A stretch of 64,000 nt of DNA, from positions 186,001 through 250,000 of the forward strand of contig NZ_AXWS01000014.1 in NCBI RefSeq assembly GCF_000482785.1, given 5' to 3'. The translations under genes and the position numbers were made by a program. This document shows positions 34,455 through 43,950 of the stretch, piece after piece. Origin of the DNA: Derxia gummosa DSM 723. Lineage in GTDB: Bacteria; Pseudomonadota; Gammaproteobacteria; Burkholderiales; Burkholderiaceae_E. The notes beneath the pieces are model-generated. The model did no database searches and was not told the DNA's origin. It saw only the letters and a list, made by a program, of their open reading frames with translations. Within the stretch, counting starts at the first letter, position 1. Every line of letters starts with the position of its first letter.

Positions 34455-36887
34455 ATGGCAACGCTGCCCTCGCTTGAACAATTGCTGGTTTCGCTCGCTC
34501 AGGCGCTCGGCGCGGCATCCGCCGCCACCGGAAGTCAGGCCGATGCCTGGATCGCGCGCACGCTCGATCCCGACACCCAGGCCGCCCTCGGCGCGCGCCA
34601 GCTCGAACTGCTGCTGGCCGCGCTCGACCTCGACCCGGCGGACGAATCGACCGCCGACGCGATGGCCCGACTGCTGCACTTCGGCCAGTCGCGCTGGACC
34701 GTCGTCGACAACCTGCTCGCCACCGGCGAGGCCACGCCGGCCCAGCTCGCCTGGCTGGTGGGCGGCTGGATCGTCGCGCCGCACGCGGGCCGGCAGATCG
34801 CGCTGCGGCAGTTGCAGGCGCCGCGCGACGCGGGCATGCCGGCCGACCGGTTCTGGTACGCGCCCGTGGCCGTGCTCGACAAGGGCCGGTCGCGCGTGAC
34901 GCTGCCGGTCGAGCAGGTGCTGGCCTGGGTCGATGGCCTGCTCGACGGCGGGCTGGCCGGACTGGCCGCGCGCGACGGCGCCTCGGCCGACGGCAACGCC
35001 AACGGCAACGCCGCCGCCGGCACCGACGCCGCCCTTCTCGCCGACTGGCGCGCCGGCCGGCTGCCCGAACCCGCCGACCTGCGCCGCCTGTTCGCCGACG
35101 ACGCCCGCCTGCGCTTCGCCGATCCGGCCGACGCGCCCGCGCCCGTCGTCATCCGGCGCCGGCTGCTGATCGCGCGCGCGGTGCAATGGCTCTACTTCCG
35201 GCTCGGCGAGCTGCTCGACGGCGCGCGCTTCGACGCCCGCGACGCCGACCGCCAGACCAATCACGCGCTGCAACTGTTCGACCTGCACGCGATGGCGCAC
35301 AACCTCACGATGGCCGCCGCCCGCGCATCGGACGACAGCACGGAGCAGGACGCCGACTTCGAGCGCCGCGTGCCCGACCCGCTGCGCTACGGCCCCTTCG
35401 CCAGCGTGCTGCCCTCGCATCAGCGCCAGGGCATCCGCGCCGCGCTGCAACTGCTCGAACGCCGATTCGCGCGGCTCGCGCCCGAGGCGCCGCTCGGCAA
35501 CCTGCTCGCCTATTCGCCCGAGCAGCAGCAGGCGCTGACGCGCGACACCGCCGACTTCCTGCACGGCGCCACCGACACCCACGAGCGCCTGCACGCCGCC
35601 AAGGCCGATCTGCGCAACAAGCCGCACTGGAAACGCGTCGAGCTGCTGACCGACTTCGACCTCGTGCTCGACCTCGCGCGCGACCGCGACTTCGGCCTGC
35701 CGCTGCGCCAGATGCTCGCGCGCCGCGCCGCGCAACTGGCCGACACGCCGGCGCGCGAGCTGGACCTCATCTGCGTCGAGCTGGCCCAGCGCCTCGACGG
35801 CGACGACCGCCGCCATCGCGCCGACGGGGCCGCCGCCGAGGTCGAGGCGCTGCTCGCGCGCGCCCGCGCCAATCCGGCCGCGCCGCGCTTCGCGCCCGCG
35901 CTCGGGCATTTCGAGGCGCTGCACGCGATCGCGCTCGGCGATTTCGCGCGCGCCGGCCGCGCCTTCGACGCCGCGCTCGCGGCCGCCGGCACCGTCGGCA
36001 TCGGCCGCCAGCGCACCCTGCTCGCCCACGACGCCTTCGCGCTGCGCGCCGGCCGGCCCTGGATGGGCGACATCGAGGCCGACTTCCACCGGCTGGTGAG
36101 CTACGGCCTCTTCCTCGGCAAGCCGGCCGACGCCCTGCCCGACTTCGACAGCTGGGCCGCCGAGGCCGCCCAGCACTTCCGCACCGAGCTGCACTGGCCC
36201 TACGCCGGCCCGCTCAGGCGCGAGCCGCGTCCGGCGGAATCGATGCGCAAATGGGTCGAGGCGGTATCGAAGTTCGGCGCCGCGCGCGACTGGCCCGGCC
36301 TCACGCGCTGGCTCGGCCACACCCTCAAGCCGGGCAAGGCAGTGCGCGACGCCCATGGCGACACCCTGCTCACGCTGCTGCTCGCCACGCGCGCCACCTT
36401 TCTCGAACGCGCGCGCGAACTCGAAGCCGTCGCGCCCGACGACAAGGCGCTGGCCCTGCTCGCCGGCATGCGCGAGCGCTGGCCCGAGCTGCTCGTGACC
36501 GTGGTGCGCGCCTGCCCCTGGCTGGCCGGCGAAAGCGATTTCGCGCTGCGCACGCCGCTCATGCTCGCTGCCGCCGCCGGCGACGCGGCCACGCTCGCGG
36601 CCCTGCTCGACGCCGGCGCCCCGGCCGACGCGCAGGACGCGCTCGGCCGAGGCGCGCTGCACGCGGCCGTGGCCGGCGGCTCGGCCGACTGCCTGCGCCT
36701 GCTGCTCGCGCGCGCGCCGGGCCTCGCGGACGTGGTCGCGCATGACGGCGCGAGCGCGCTGCATGCGGCCGCGCGGCTCGGCGCCGACGACCTCGCGCGC
36801 GAACTGCTCGCCGCCGCGCCGCGACTGGCCGGGCTGCGCGACGCGCGCGGCCGCACGGCGCAGGTCGCGCAGCCGGCGACGGCCTGA
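34455..36887 (+). CDS. Large protein with C-terminal ankyrin repeats, function unknown
   Basis: 810 aa. I do not recognise residues 1-680, which are predicted mainly helical, rich in Ala/Leu/Arg/Asp, with no signal peptide or membrane segment. Residues from about 695 form ankyrin repeats: FALRTPLMLAAAAGDAATLAALLDAGAPADAQDALGRGALHAAVAGGSADCLRLLLARAPGLADVVAHDGASALHAAARLGADDLARELL, three clear repeats with the TPLHLAA-type turns. Such proteins usually scaffold protein contacts. It follows the endolysin gene by 112 bp on the same strand. The start ATG has GGAG nearby. The cytosolic location is inferred. Confidence 0.78.
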   Translation: MATLPSLEQLLVSLAQALGAASAATGSQADAWIARTLDPDTQAALGARQLELLLAALDLDPADESTADAMARLLHFGQSRWTVVDNLLATGEATPAQLAWLVGGWIVAPHAGRQIALRQLQAPRDAGMPADRFWYAPVAVLDKGRSRVTLPVEQVLAWVDGLLDGGLAGLAARDGASADGNANGNAAAGTDAALLADWRAGRLPEPADLRRLFADDARLRFADPADAPAPVVIRRRLLIARAVQWLYFRLGELLDGARFDARDADRQTNHALQLFDLHAMAHNLTMAAARASDDSTEQDADFERRVPDPLRYGPFASVLPSHQRQGIRAALQLLERRFARLAPEAPLGNLLAYSPEQQQALTRDTADFLHGATDTHERLHAAKADLRNKPHWKRVELLTDFDLVLDLARDRDFGLPLRQMLARRAAQLADTPARELDLICVELAQRLDGDDRRHRADGAAAEVEALLARARANPAAPRFAPALGHFEALHAIALGDFARAGRAFDAALAAAGTVGIGRQRTLLAHDAFALRAGRPWMGDIEADFHRLVSYGLFLGKPADALPDFDSWAAEAAQHFRTELHWPYAGPLRREPRPAESMRKWVEAVSKFGAARDWPGLTRWLGHTLKPGKAVRDAHGDTLLTLLLATRATFLERARELEAVAPDDKALALLAGMRERWPELLVTVVRACPWLAGESDFALRTPLMLAAAAGDAATLAALLDAGAPADAQDALGRGALHAAVAGGSADCLRLLLARAPGLADVVAHDGASALHAAARLGADDLARELLAAAPRLAGLRDARGRTAQVAQPATA

Positions 36888-37070
36888 GGCCGGGCCACGC
36901 GCCGCAAGGGCAAGAACCTCCAGCCACCGCGGTTCACGCGCCGTGACCCGCCGCCCACCCGCGCCAGGCTGCCGTCGCCCCGGCAGCTGTAACGGGCGCC
37001 TCCTCCCGGTCCGCGCGGCGCCAACATTTCAGGCACCTATCCGCGCACGGATATCTACGGAGGAGACGCC

Positions 37071-37766
37071 ATGCCCCATCCCATCGCCGCGCCGCTGCTC
37101 GCCGCCGGCCTTGCCCTCGCGCCGCTCGGCGCCGCGCTCGCCGAGGCGCAGCGCTACGACTTCACCGCCATCGTCACCAACGACCTGCTCGGCGACGGCG
37201 AGGGCGCCGTGTTCGGCGGCTCGCTGTGGCTCGACACCTCGCTCGCCTCGGTCGATGCCTCGTCCCCCGGCATCACCTTCTACACGGCCACGACCGAGAC
37301 GCATGCCTTCGACTACGCCATCAACCTACCTGGCGGCGGCGTCAAGACCGACCCGGTCTACCCCAACCTGGAGCGCAGGCTGTCGCTGCGGTTCAACGGT
37401 GGCGCGGTCGGCGTGCCGCCGGGCTACAACAGCTTCAGCTTCGGCAGCCTCGCGAACGACCCGAGCAACCCCGCCGGCGGCCTCGCCTGGGACTTCACGC
37501 TCGGGGTCGGCGGCGTCGGCGTGATGACCGGCACGAGCACGGACGATCTCGCCTTCGATCTGGGCAAGGCCGAGTTCAACTTCGGCCAGATCCAGACCCG
37601 CGATGCCAACTACACACCCACGGTCGATTTCTACTTCCGCGTCACCGGCCTGACCCACGTCACCAGCCCGGTGCCCGAACCTGAAACATGGGCCGCCTTC
37701 GGTCTCGGACTCGCGCTGCTAGGCTGGTTGCGTCGCAACAAGCCCCAGCCGAGCCCGAGCCCATGA
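37071..37766 (+). CDS. PEP-CTERM sorting domain-containing exported protein
   Basis: 231 aa. A signal peptide (ending LGAALAEA near residue 24) precedes a beta-rich body containing [29 protein letters not shown]. The C-terminus is a textbook PEP-CTERM tripartite signal at 201-222: [22 protein letters not shown], i.e. the PEP motif, a hydrophobic helix and a basic patch. It should be processed by the exosortase system, which couples sorting to exopolysaccharide. A nine-residue tail (NKPQPSPSP) after the basic patch is longer than usual because the reading frame overlaps the next start. No exosortase gene is in the window. Confidence 0.9.
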   Translation: MPHPIAAPLLAAGLALAPLGAALAEAQRYDFTAIVTNDLLGDGEGAVFGGSLWLDTSLASVDASSPGITFYTATTETHAFDYAINLPGGGVKTDPVYPNLERRLSLRFNGGAVGVPPGYNSFSFGSLANDPSNPAGGLAWDFTLGVGGVGVMTGTSTDDLAFDLGKAEFNFGQIQTRDANYTPTVDFYFRVTGLTHVTSPVPEPETWAAFGLGLALLGWLRRNKPQPSPSP

Positions 37767-38761
37767 CCGCCACGCCGCTTTCCATCCTCGACCTCTGCCC
37801 CATCCCCGAAGGCCAGACCGCCGCCGACGCCTTCCGGCGCGCGGTCGGCCTCGCGCAGCACGCCGAGACGCTCGGCTACTCGCGCTACTGGGTGGCCGAG
37901 CACCACGGCATGCCGGGCATCGCGAGCGCGGCGACGGCGGTGGTGATCGGCCATGTGGCCGGGCACACCGCGCGCATCCGCGTCGGGGCGGGCGGAATCA
38001 TGCTGCCCAACCATTCGCCGCTCGTGATCGCCGAGCAGTTCGGCACGCTCGAATCGCTCTACCCCGGGCGCATCGACCTCGGCGTGGGCCGCGCGCCGGG
38101 CTCCGACCGCGAGACCGCCCGCGCGCTGCGCCGCGACCTCATGGCCGAGGCCGACGGCTTTCCGCGCGACGTGCTCGAACTCATCGACTACTTCGAGCCG
38201 GCCGAGCCCGGCCAGACCGTGCGCGCCACGCCGGGCGAGGGCCTGCGCCTGCCGGTGTGGGTGCTCGGCTCGAGCCTGTACGGCGCCCAGCTCGCGGCCA
38301 CGCTCGGCCTGCCCTATGCCTTCGCCTCGCACTTCGCGCCGGCGCAGATGATGGCGGCGGTAAACCTGTACCGGCAGCGCTTCAAGCCGTCGGCGCGGCT
38401 GGCCGAGCCTTACGTGATGCTCGGCTTCAACGTGTTCGCGGCCGACACCGAGGCCGAGGCGCGAGACCTCGCCAGCTCGCAGCAGCAGAGCTTCGTCAAC
38501 CTGCGCACCGGCCGGCCAGCCAAGCTGCCGCGCCCGCGCCCCGGCTACTACGACGGCCTGCCGCCGCAGCATCGCGCCATCATCGACGACGCGCTGGCCT
38601 GCACCGCCACCGGCACCGGCGAGCAGGTGGCCGAACAGGTGGCCGCCTTCATCGCGCGCACCGGCGCCAACGAGCTGATGGTCGCCTCGGCCATGCACGA
38701 TCACGCGGCGCGGCTGCGGTCCTACGAATTGCTGGCCACCGCCACCGGGCTCGCGGCCTGA
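37763..38761 (+). CDS. LLM-class flavin-dependent oxidoreductase (luciferase-like)
   Basis: 332 aa. It opens [64 protein letters not shown], then has [37 protein letters not shown], all diagnostic for the bacterial luciferase-like monooxygenases of the YhbW type. Such enzymes oxidise substrates with reduced flavin supplied by a separate reductase. The ATG overlaps the PEP-CTERM stop by 4 bp (ATGA), so the two are co-translated despite unrelated functions. The longer frame upstream is not used. The substrate is unknown. Confidence 0.9.
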   Translation: MTATPLSILDLCPIPEGQTAADAFRRAVGLAQHAETLGYSRYWVAEHHGMPGIASAATAVVIGHVAGHTARIRVGAGGIMLPNHSPLVIAEQFGTLESLYPGRIDLGVGRAPGSDRETARALRRDLMAEADGFPRDVLELIDYFEPAEPGQTVRATPGEGLRLPVWVLGSSLYGAQLAATLGLPYAFASHFAPAQMMAAVNLYRQRFKPSARLAEPYVMLGFNVFAADTEAEARDLASSQQQSFVNLRTGRPAKLPRPRPGYYDGLPPQHRAIIDDALACTATGTGEQVAEQVAAFIARTGANELMVASAMHDHAARLRSYELLATATGLAA

Positions 38762-38807
38762 GCGGGCCCGGGGCGCATGGCGGGGCTTCCGGTCGGTGGC
38801 CGCGCGG

Positions 38808-38826
38808 GCCGGCCGCCGCGGCCGGC
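38808..38826. terminator. GC hairpin between convergent genes
   Basis: GCCGGCC-GCCGC-GGCCGGC forms a 7 bp stem with a 5 nt loop, in the 112 bp between the convergent oxidoreductase and pyruvate kinase genes. There is no U-run, so it may act with Rho or only as a stabiliser. Confidence 0.35.
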
Positions 38827-38873
38827 GCCGGTGCCGTTCACGGCGCGAAACGCGCGGCCGCGCCCGTGCCGGT

Positions 38874-40304
38874 TCAGCAGGCGCGCTCCTTGAGTTCGAC
38901 CACGCGCATCAGGTTGGTCGTGCCCGACTCGCGGAACGGCAGCCCCGCCGAGATGACGATGAACTGCCCCGCCCGCCCGAAGCCCTGCTCCATCACCGTG
39001 CGGCAGGCCAGCGTGCTCATCTGCCCGACGCGCTCCACCTCCACGCACTTGACCGGATGCACGCCCCACACCAGCGCCAGCCGGCGCGCGGTGGCGAGGT
39101 GCGGCGTCATGCCGACGATGGGCGCCTTGGGCCGCTCGCGCGACATGCGGATCGCCGAATAGCCGCTGCTCGTGTAGGCGACGGTGGCGCAGGCGTTGAG
39201 CAGCGCGGTCGCCTGTCGCACCGCGTAGCCGACGGCGTCGGCGGCGGTCGGCTTGGGGTCGGTGTGCGAGGCGTCCACCACCTCGCGGTAGTAGGGGTCG
39301 GACTCGGTCTGTTCGAGGATGCGGTTCATCATCGCCACCGCCTCGACCGGGTAGCGGCCCGAGGCCGATTCGGCCGACAGCATCACCGCGTCGGCGCCGT
39401 CGTAGATGGCGGTCGCCACGTCCGACGCCTCGGCGCGCGTGGGCACGGGCGCGGCCGTCATCGACTCCAGCATCTGCGTCGCGACTATCACGGGCTTTCC
39501 GGCCTTGCGGCAGGCGCGGACGATGCGCTTCTGGATCGCGGGCACGCGCTCGGCCGGCAGCTCCACGCCGAGGTCGCCGCGCGCCACCATGAGCGCGTCG
39601 GCCACGTCCACGATGGCGTCGAGCGCCTCGATGGCCGAGGGCTTTTCGAGCTTGGCGACGATGCCGGCGCGCTTCTTCACGATCTGGCCGATCTCGGCGA
39701 TGTCGGCGGCGCGCTGCACGAAGCTCAGCGCCACCCAGTCGAAGCCGTGCTCCAGCGCGAAGTCGAGGTCGATGCGATCCTTGGCCGTCAGCGCCGACAT
39801 CGGCAGCACCACGCCGGGCACGTTCACGCCCTTGCGGTCGGACAGCGGCCCGCCGTTGATGACGCGGGTGCGGGCGTGGCTGCTGTCGCAGGCCAGCACT
39901 TCGAGCCGGATGCGGCCGTCGTCGAGCAGCAGCGAGGTGCCGCGATGCAGGGCGACGAAGATTTCCGGATGCGGCATCGGCACGCGGCTCGCGTCGCCGG
40001 GGCGGTCGGCGTCGAGGTCGAGCGTGAATTCGGCGCCCTCGGCGAGGGTGATCGGGCCGTCGGCGAAGCGGCCGATGCGCAGCTTGGGGCCTTGCAGATC
40101 GGCCAGCACGGCGATCGGGCGGCCGGTCTCGCGCTCGATGTCGCGCACGATTTCCAGGCGGCGCGCGTGGTCGTCATGGCTGCCGTGGCTGAAGTTGAAG
40201 CGGAACACGTCGGCGCCGGCGGAGAACAGCGCGGCGATGGCGGCGCGGTCGGAGCTGGCCGGGCCGAGGGTGGCGACGATCTTGGCGTTGCGGGTGCGGC
40301 GCAT
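38874..40304 (-). CDS. pyk: Pyruvate kinase
   Basis: 476 aa, normal length. It has [34 protein letters not shown], the phosphate/ADP site, and the hallmark active-site helix with its preceding strand, [44 protein letters not shown], including the conserved MxARGDLG and TQMLESM. It converts phosphoenolpyruvate and ADP to pyruvate and ATP, the last step of glycolysis, with K+/Mg2+. A strong AAGGAG precedes the ATG at 40304. It is monocistronic in this window, with a long leader region upstream. Confidence 0.96.
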   Translation of the reverse strand: MRRTRNAKIVATLGPASSDRAAIAALFSAGADVFRFNFSHGSHDDHARRLEIVRDIERETGRPIAVLADLQGPKLRIGRFADGPITLAEGAEFTLDLDADRPGDASRVPMPHPEIFVALHRGTSLLLDDGRIRLEVLACDSSHARTRVINGGPLSDRKGVNVPGVVLPMSALTAKDRIDLDFALEHGFDWVALSFVQRAADIAEIGQIVKKRAGIVAKLEKPSAIEALDAIVDVADALMVARGDLGVELPAERVPAIQKRIVRACRKAGKPVIVATQMLESMTAAPVPTRAEASDVATAIYDGADAVMLSAESASGRYPVEAVAMMNRILEQTESDPYYREVVDASHTDPKPTAADAVGYAVRQATALLNACATVAYTSSGYSAIRMSRERPKAPIVGMTPHLATARRLALVWGVHPVKCVEVERVGQMSTLACRTVMEQGFGRAGQFIVISAGLPFRESGTTNLMRVVELKERAC

Positions 40305-40653
40305 GAGGGGTGTCTCCTTGTCGAATCGCGATCGTGACGGCCGGTGCGTGACGGGCCGGTGAGCAATGCTTGCCGGCAGCGGGCGCGCGTCGCCGCTGAC
40401 GATTCAACGGTGACACGGTCGCGAAACTGACGGACCACGGGGTATGCCCGTGGTCGGGGAGGAGAGCGGGCGGGGGCGGCGGGCGGCGCGGCGGCGGCGG
40501 GCACGGTGACGTCCGGTCACGAACATCACGCTTGCGGCCCGGCGCGAGGCCGGCCGCGCGGCTGCCGAGGCGCCCGAGGGGCGCGCCCTTCGCCGGAAGG
40601 GGCGCCCGCCGTCGCGGTGCTGCGCGGGAGACCGGACTGTAACCGGAGCCGGC
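40305..40653. other. Intergenic region upstream of pyk
   Basis: 349 bp without a gene. Apart from the pyk ribosome site at its left end and a GC hairpin at 40579-40607, I see no conserved site. GCAATGCTTGCC at 40364-40375 is a degraded version of the recurrent palindrome. Confidence 0.6.
40579..40607. terminator. Hairpin 3-prime of the helix-hairpin-helix gene
   Basis: A 12 bp stem with one bulged G (GGGCGCGCCCTTC / GAAGGGGCGCCC) and a GCCG loop lies 47-75 bp after the stop at 40654 (minus strand). It lacks a U-tract, so its role as a terminator is only likely. Confidence 0.4.
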
Positions 40654-41949
40654 TTAGAGCTTGATCGCGGGGCGCAGCTTGTCGAGCAGCTTGGGGCCGA
40701 CGCCCTTCACGTCGAGCAGGGCGTCGATCGTGTGGTACGGGCGGCCCTTGATGATGGCCTTGGCCACCGGCTTGCTCATGCCCTTGACCGACAGCAGCTG
40801 GGCCTCGGTGCCGTTGTTGACCGAGACGAGGTCGGGATCGGAGGCGGCCGGCTCGGCGGCGTTCCTGGCCTTGGCGGGCTTCGCGGCCTTGTCGGCCTTC
40901 GCGGGCTTGTCGGCCTTCGCCACCTTGGCGGGCTGCGCGGGGGTGGCGGCGACGTCGGTGGCGGCGGCTTCGTCCGGCACCGGCAGCTCGATGACGGCGG
41001 CGGCAGCGACGACCGGCTCGGCGGCGCTTTCCGCGATGTCGGCCGGGGTGGCTTCGGCGGCCGGGGTGGCTTCGGCGGCCGGGGCGGCTTCAGTGACGGG
41101 CGCGGCTTCGGCGGCCGGGGCCGTTTCGGCCGGCGCGTCGATTGCCGGCTCGGTCGCGGTCGTCACCGTCTCGCCGAAGTAGCGCGCCGTCACCACATGC
41201 GGCTCGGCGAACTCGATGTAGTCGCGCGTCAGCAGGCCGGCGGGCGTCCATTCGCGCAGCATCAGCACGAGGCGCCAGTCGCCGGCGGGCAGCGGCGCGG
41301 CTTCGGATTCGACGACGATGGCCTCGGCCCGTTCGCCGCCGCCGAGGCGGTCGAGCGCCACGCCGCCGACGCGGATGCCGGCGAAGGCGCCGCCGCGATA
41401 GGGCCGGTCGAGCGCCCAGAGTTCGAGCGCGAGGTCGCCGCTCAGGTTGCCGGCGGCGCGCGGGTTCTCGATCGCGTCGGCGGCGAGCTGGACGCGCGCG
41501 TTGGCGAAGGCCGGTTCGCCCGCGTTGCCGACGAAGCGGTAGCCCGCCGCGCCCGCGAAGCGCGGCTGCACGAAGTCCTGGGTCTGGGCGAACTCGACGC
41601 GGTCGAGCAGCGTGTCGTAGCGGCCGGGCTGGCCGGCGACGAGCGCGAGCTCCATCGTCCAGGACTGGCCGCCGGCCGGCGGCAGCGCGGCGGTCCAGCC
41701 CTCGACCCAGGCGGGGCGGCCGCCGTCCTGGCGCAGTTCGGCCACGGTCACGGTGTCGGCGGCGGCGCCGCCCTGGGGCCGGGCGCGCAGTTGCAGCGCG
41801 AAGGCGAGCGAATCGTCGGCGCCGTCGGCCCAGTCGATGCCGGCGTTGAGGCAGACGAAATCGCCCGCGAGGCGGTAGCCCCAGTGTCCCGACAGGCGCG
41901 CGGCGCCGGTGATGTCGGTGGGGGTCGAAGCGGTGGGGAAGTCGGTCAT
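40654..41949 (-). CDS. Helix-hairpin-helix protein with novel beta-rich N-terminus
   Basis: 431 aa. Residues 1-260 are an unrecognised beta-rich part with two similar halves. The first half contains SGHWGYRLAGDFVCLNAGIDWADGADDSLAFALQLRA; the second contains NLSGDLALELWALDRPYRGGAFAGIRVGGVAL. Then come about 110 residues of Ala/Pro/Glu repeats (EAAPVTEAAPAAEATPAAEATP) and a Lys/Ala stretch (KVAKADKPAKADKAAKPAK), a DNA-binding-like linker. The end is a ComEA-type helix-hairpin-helix pair: VNNGTEAQLLSVKGMSKPVAKAIIKGRPYHTIDALLDVKGVGPKLLDKLRP. It has no signal peptide, so DNA binding in the cytosol is likely. The start ATG at 41949 was chosen because the longer frame lacks homology-like sequence. 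Confidence 0.75.
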   Translation of the reverse strand: MTDFPTASTPTDITGAARLSGHWGYRLAGDFVCLNAGIDWADGADDSLAFALQLRARPQGGAAADTVTVAELRQDGGRPAWVEGWTAALPPAGGQSWTMELALVAGQPGRYDTLLDRVEFAQTQDFVQPRFAGAAGYRFVGNAGEPAFANARVQLAADAIENPRAAGNLSGDLALELWALDRPYRGGAFAGIRVGGVALDRLGGGERAEAIVVESEAAPLPAGDWRLVLMLREWTPAGLLTRDYIEFAEPHVVTARYFGETVTTATEPAIDAPAETAPAAEAAPVTEAAPAAEATPAAEATPADIAESAAEPVVAAAAVIELPVPDEAAATDVAATPAQPAKVAKADKPAKADKAAKPAKARNAAEPAASDPDLVSVNNGTEAQLLSVKGMSKPVAKAIIKGRPYHTIDALLDVKGVGPKLLDKLRPAIKL

Positions 41950-42182
41950 GGTCAAGGCCGGCAGAGCAAAGGGGCGCGGATTGTAGTCAGGCTTGCGTGA
42001 CCTTGATCGGTCAAATCGTGCTGCATCCGCACACGGCGCAGTGACTGCAAACCTTTGCAGCATCACTGTCACCCCGGCCGTGGCGGGCTGGGCGAACATG
42101 GCGCGATCCGGGGCCGCTTTCCGCCACTTTTTTCACTCCCACGGCGTCCGCTCCTGCGTACACCGTCCTCTCCGCCACCGCG

Positions 42183-43418
42183 ATGCGCCTTCCGATCCAG
42201 CATCTCGCGCTCGGCCTGCTGGCCGCCGCCGCCCTGCTCTACGTGATTGCTGCTGCACTGCACAACACGCATCCCGCCTGGGACTACGTCGCAGCCTTCG
42301 CCGAGGCGGCGATGGTCGGCGCGATGGCCGACTGGTTCGCGGTGGTGGCGCTGTTCCGCCATCCGCTCGGCCTGCCGATCCCGCACACGGCCATCGTGCC
42401 GGCCAACAAGGCGCGCATCGGCGAGAACCTGGCCGACTTCATCTGCGCCCACTTCCTGAGCGATGCGCAGGTGCTGGCCAAGCTGCGCGAGTTCGACGCT
42501 GGCGCGCGGCTCGCGGGCTGGCTGGCGCAGCCGGCCAATGCTCAGGCGGTCGGGCGGCATCTGGTGGCGCTCGGGCGCTACGGGCTCGCGGCCTTCGACG
42601 ACGACCGGCTGCGGCGCTGGCTGCGCGTGACCATCGTGCGCAAGCTCGAGACGGTGGATTTCGCCGAACTCGCGGGCCGGCTGCTCGACGTGCTGACGGC
42701 CGACCGGCGCCATCAGGCCATGCTCGACGAGGTGCTGATGCAGATCGCGCTGCTGCTCGACGACGAGGCGGTGCAGCAGCGCATCGCGGGCGCGATCGGC
42801 GAGGAGCTGGGCTATCTGCGCTACCTCGGGCTGAAGAACGTGGCGGGCAATTTCGCGGCGAACAAGCTGGTGTCGGGCGTGGGCCGGCTGCTGGGCGAGA
42901 TGGCGGCCGACCCGCAGCACGAGTTGCGGCTGAAGTTCGACGACTTCGTCGCCCAGTTCATCGACAAGCTCAAGCATGACCCGGCCTTCCGGCTGCGCGG
43001 CGAGCAGATCCGCGATCAGGCATTGCGGCATCCCGCGCTGTCGGACTGGCTGCGGGAGCTGTGGCGCGATCTGCTCGGCTGGCTGCGCGCCGATCTGGCG
43101 CGCGAGGATTCGGCGATCGGCGCGCGCATCTCGGCGATGGCGCTGACGCTGGGGCGACAGCTGGCGGACGACCGGGCGATGCAGGACTGGATCAACGAGC
43201 AGGTGCTGGCGGCGGCGCCGCCGCTGGTGGCGCGCTACCGCGAGGACATCCGGCGCTACATCGTGGCGCGGGTGATGGCCTGGGAGACGGAGGCGATGAC
43301 GGCGGAGCTGGAGCGCAATCTGGGGCGCGATCTGCAATGGGTGCGGATCAACGGGACGGTGGTGGGGGGGTTGATCGGGCTGCTGATCTTCGCGGTGACT
43401 CGGGCGGTGGCGGGGTAG
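42183..43418 (+). CDS. DUF445 family inner-membrane protein (YjiN-like)
   Basis: 411 aa. A first membrane helix (HLALGLLAAAALLYVIAAAL) is followed by the DUF445 signature AAFAEAAMVGAMADWFAVVALFRHPLGLPIPHTAIVPANKARIGENLADFI, then long amphipathic helices. A closing membrane helix is VVGGLIGLLIFAVTRAVAG, giving two membrane anchors with a large soluble helical middle. The role of the family is unknown. It is divergent from the helix-hairpin-helix gene; the 233 bp between them holds TGCAAACCTTTGCA at 42046-42059, the only copy of the recurrent palindrome in a promoter region. Confidence 0.88.
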   Translation: MRLPIQHLALGLLAAAALLYVIAAALHNTHPAWDYVAAFAEAAMVGAMADWFAVVALFRHPLGLPIPHTAIVPANKARIGENLADFICAHFLSDAQVLAKLREFDAGARLAGWLAQPANAQAVGRHLVALGRYGLAAFDDDRLRRWLRVTIVRKLETVDFAELAGRLLDVLTADRRHQAMLDEVLMQIALLLDDEAVQQRIAGAIGEELGYLRYLGLKNVAGNFAANKLVSGVGRLLGEMAADPQHELRLKFDDFVAQFIDKLKHDPAFRLRGEQIRDQALRHPALSDWLRELWRDLLGWLRADLAREDSAIGARISAMALTLGRQLADDRAMQDWINEQVLAAAPPLVARYREDIRRYIVARVMAWETEAMTAELERNLGRDLQWVRINGTVVGGLIGLLIFAVTRAVAG

Positions 43419-43510
43419 GCGGGTTGCGGGGGGTGCCGCGGGTTGCGCTGCGGTTGCGGCTTGCGGCTTGCGGCTTGCGTTGCGGGTCGGCGGTCTTGCG
43501 GTGAGAGCGG

Positions 43511-43734
43511 CGGGGCGCGCGAGGGGGTGAGGGTCGGCCGCCGACTGCGCCGCCCGCCTGCGGCGGGTGCCCGGGCTCCGGTTGCTGCGTCGGGGCCGGG
43601 GCGGGAACTCGCCTTGCCCCGACGGGGCAAGGCTCAGACATCCGCCCCTGGACGGCTGCGCCGTCCTCCCCGACTCCGCAACCTCCACCCGGCGGCGCAG
43701 AAGGCGCCCGACCCTCACCCCCTCGCGCGCCCCG
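43511..43734. repeat. 224 bp structured intergenic element with 27 bp perfect terminal inverted repeats
   Basis: The left end (43511-43537, beginning CGGGGCGCGCGAGGGGGTGA) and right end (43708-43734) are exact reverse complements over 27 bp, continued inward by an imperfect match (TGCGCCGCC against GGCGGCGCA). Two further hairpins lie inside: GCCTTGCCCCGACGGGGCAAGGC at 43611-43633 (10 bp arms) and GGACGGCTGCGCCGTCC at 43650-43666. No transposase frame is present. It resembles a non-autonomous, MITE- or REP-like element. It fills most of the 532 bp between the DUF445 and GNAT genes. Confidence 0.75.
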
Positions 43735-43800
43735 CCTCGTGAACGCGGAAGCCGGACGGCTCGTGCTGCGCACGTCGCGGAGGGAAGCACCGGCCCGGCC

Positions 43801-43873
43801 TCGCCTCGCCTCGCCTCGCCTCGCCTCGCACTCGCACTCGCACTCGCACTCGCACTCGCACTCGCACTCGCAC
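43801..43873. repeat. Compound microsatellite: TCGCC pentamers then TCGCAC hexamers
   Basis: Five exact TCGCC units (43801-43825) change into eight exact TCGCAC units (43826-43873). The array ends 77 bp before the GNAT start codon at 43951, in its untranslated leader or promoter. Such long perfect simple repeats are the only ones of this size in the window. Confidence 0.92.
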
Positions 43874-43950
43874 TCGCCATCAATCACGCTCGCATCCCCG
43901 CGCTCGCGGGGCGCCTTCACGCTTCTCACCTTTCCATCCGCCACTTGCCC

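Noticed and set aside
43801-43873. CRISPR-like array
   Set aside because: Units are 5-6 bp without spacers; it is a microsatellite.
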